Assembly: GCA_902515205.1 (NCBI GenBank)
Contig: CABXTU010000001.1
Location: forward strand, 62,001-126,000
Origin: an uncultured Pelagibacteraceae bacterium
GTDB lineage: Bacteria > Pseudomonadota > Alphaproteobacteria > Pelagibacterales > Pelagibacteraceae
Direction of reading: 5' to 3'
Length of the DNA stretch: 64,000 bases
Shown: piece by piece, positions 62,992-64,000 of the stretch
Position numbering within the stretch: the first letter of the stretch is position 1
Layout of the letters: every line of letters begins with the position of its first letter
The notes under the pieces: generated by a model
Told to the model about the DNA's origin: nothing
Database searches by the model: none
What the model saw: only the letters and a program-made list of their open reading frames with translations
Program-made: the position numbers and the translations under genes

Positions 62992-64000
62992 TTATTCTAA
63001 ACTTTCACAAAAAGATTTAATTCTATCCATAGCTTTTTTTAAATTTTTCATTGAAGTTGCATAAGAAATTCTAAAATATCCATCTAAGCCAAATGCTGAT
63101 CCCTGAACAACTGCTACATTAGATTTTTCAAGCAACTTTTGAACAAAATCAGTATCAGTTTTTAATTTTGTTTTTTTATTTAATAGACCTTTGCAGCTTG
63201 GAAAAACATAAAATGCTCCATTTGGTTTTAGGCAACTAATTCCTTTGATATTATTTAAACTTTTAACTACAAAATCTCTTCTTTGTTTAAATGCGTTAGA
63301 CCTTTTTTTAATAAAATCCTGTTTTCCATTCAATGCTTCAACAGCAGCTGCTTGACTTATAGAAGAGGGGTTTGAGGTGGATTGAGATTGAATTTTACCA
63401 ATCGCTTTAATTATATCTTTTGGACCTGCTGCATACCCTATTCTCCACCCTGTCATTGCATAAGATTTACTAACACCATTCATTGTTAGTGTTCTATTTT
63501 TAAGTTTTGAGAGTTGAGCTATTGTGAAAAAATTAAAATTATCATATCTAACATGTTCATAAATATCATCACTTAAGATATATACTTTTTTATTTCTAAT
63601 TAGAACCTTTGCTAAATCTTGAATTTCTTTTTTAGTATATCCTGCTCCTGTCGGATTGGATGGTGAATTGAGGATTACCCATTTTGTTTTTTTCGAAATT
63701 GCTTTTTTAAGTTTTTTTACTGTAAGTTTAAAACCCTCTTTCTCTGTACATTTAATTATTTTTGGTCTTCCTCCAGCTAACAAAACCATATCTGGATAAG
63801 AAACCCAAAAAGGTGCTGGAATGATAACTTCATCACCTTTATTTAAAGTTGCCATAAAAGCATTGTAGAGGACTTGCTTGCCCCCAGTACCTACTGTTAT
63901 TTGATCAGTTGAAAAATTAAGTTTATTTTCTCTTTTGAATTTTCTAATAACAGCTTTTTTTAATGCTGGGGTACCATCTACAGCAGTATATTTAGTGTCT
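62992..64000 (-). CDS. aspB: Aspartate aminotransferase-like enzyme, 5' part beyond window
   Basis: PLP-dependent class I aminotransferase. The frame continues past the internal Met at 63855 to the window edge (GGKQVLYNAFMATL is read just upstream), so the first roughly 60-70 residues lie outside. It shows SPSNPTGAGY, the PLP lysine segment NGVSKSYAMTGWRIGYAAGP, and FRISYATS near the C-terminus. The ASKSYAMTGWR-type sequence fits the AspB branch of aspartate/prephenate aminotransferases. Convergent with the ARH-like gene. Confidence 0.92.
   Translation of the reverse strand, partial: DTKYTAVDGTPALKKAVIRKFKRENKLNFSTDQITVGTGGKQVLYNAFMATLNKGDEVIIPAPFWVSYPDMVLLAGGRPKIIKCTEKEGFKLTVKKLKKAISKKTKWVILNSPSNPTGAGYTKKEIQDLAKVLIRNKKVYILSDDIYEHVRYDNFNFFTIAQLSKLKNRTLTMNGVSKSYAMTGWRIGYAAGPKDIIKAIGKIQSQSTSNPSSISQAAAVEALNGKQDFIKKRSNAFKQRRDFVVKSLNNIKGISCLKPNGAFYVFPSCKGLLNKKTKLKTDTDFVQKLLEKSNVAVVQGSAFGLDGYFRISYATSMKNLKKAMDRIKSFCESLE

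Noticed and set aside
1-64000. Mobile elements, prophage, CRISPR arrays or integrase/att sites
   Set aside because: No transposase, integrase, phage genes or spaced repeat arrays were seen; the tRNA genes are not flanked by integrase genes or obvious partial copies.

Overview
The window looks like a chromosomal segment of a SAR11 bacterium (Candidatus Pelagibacter, Alphaproteobacteria). The DNA is very AT-rich (about 30% GC by eye). Genes are packed tightly, with many 4-bp ATGA overlaps and convergent genes that overlap at their ends. It carries a proteorhodopsin beside a ferredoxin, uses alphaproteobacterial protein variants, and shows no mobile elements or CRISPR arrays. The organism assignment is inferred from gene content, not from a marker-gene tree.

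Layout: 1-3000 alaS (3' part missing) and recA. 3-6 kb: TolC-like outer-membrane protein, glycerate-kinase-like protein and two tandem GFA-domain proteins. 6.1-7.8 kb: umuDC, the SOS translesion polymerase. 7.8-10 kb: a GT2/GT39 glycosyltransferase pair. 10-10.8 kb: dksA and two very small membrane ORFs. 10.8-13.7 kb: a light and redox block of proteorhodopsin, [2Fe-2S] ferredoxin, ferredoxin reductase and a GST-like protein. 13.9-23.3 kb: metabolic genes (prpE, pyrC, ygfZ-like, tRNA-Leu, nadA, nadC, MazG-like, fumC) and an AsmA-like protein. 23.3-27 kb: uvrD and an aminopeptidase P.

From 27 to 48 kb the minus strand carries an almost uninterrupted division and cell-wall (dcw) cluster. In transcription order it is mraZ-ftsZ-rsmH-ftsL-ftsI-murEF-mraY-murD-ftsW-murG-murC-murB-ddl-ftsQ-ftsA-lpxC-bamD-ligA. 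It departs from the classical order in three ways: ftsZ sits second, directly after mraZ and translationally coupled to it; murE and murF are one reading frame; and ftsA is a 233-residue protein that lacks the actin-type ATPase half. RNase P RNA (rnpB) and an AmpD-like amidase lie upstream. The 49-64 kb part holds mlaA-mlaC, two tRNAs, rpoD-dnaG-yqeY, carAB, a 2OG oxygenase/ELM1-like pair, trxB, an ADP-ribosylglycohydrolase-like protein and a partial aspartate aminotransferase.

The most unusual observations are: (1) a tRNA-Val(GAC)-like gene with perfect stems but with both the D-loop GG and the T-loop TTC elements missing, which resembles non-translational tRNAs; (2) the minimal FtsA together with the relocated ftsZ; (3) a 17-bp sequence shared by the promoter regions of umuDC and mraZ-ftsZ, which has the 11-bp period expected of an alphaproteobacterial LexA operator; (4) MraZ-box-like TATGGG repeats at exact 10-bp spacing before mraZ; (5) loss of most zinc ligands in both DksA and DnaG; (6) a predicted blue-tuned proteorhodopsin with an 18-bp perfect palindrome plus a stem-loop in its upstream region.
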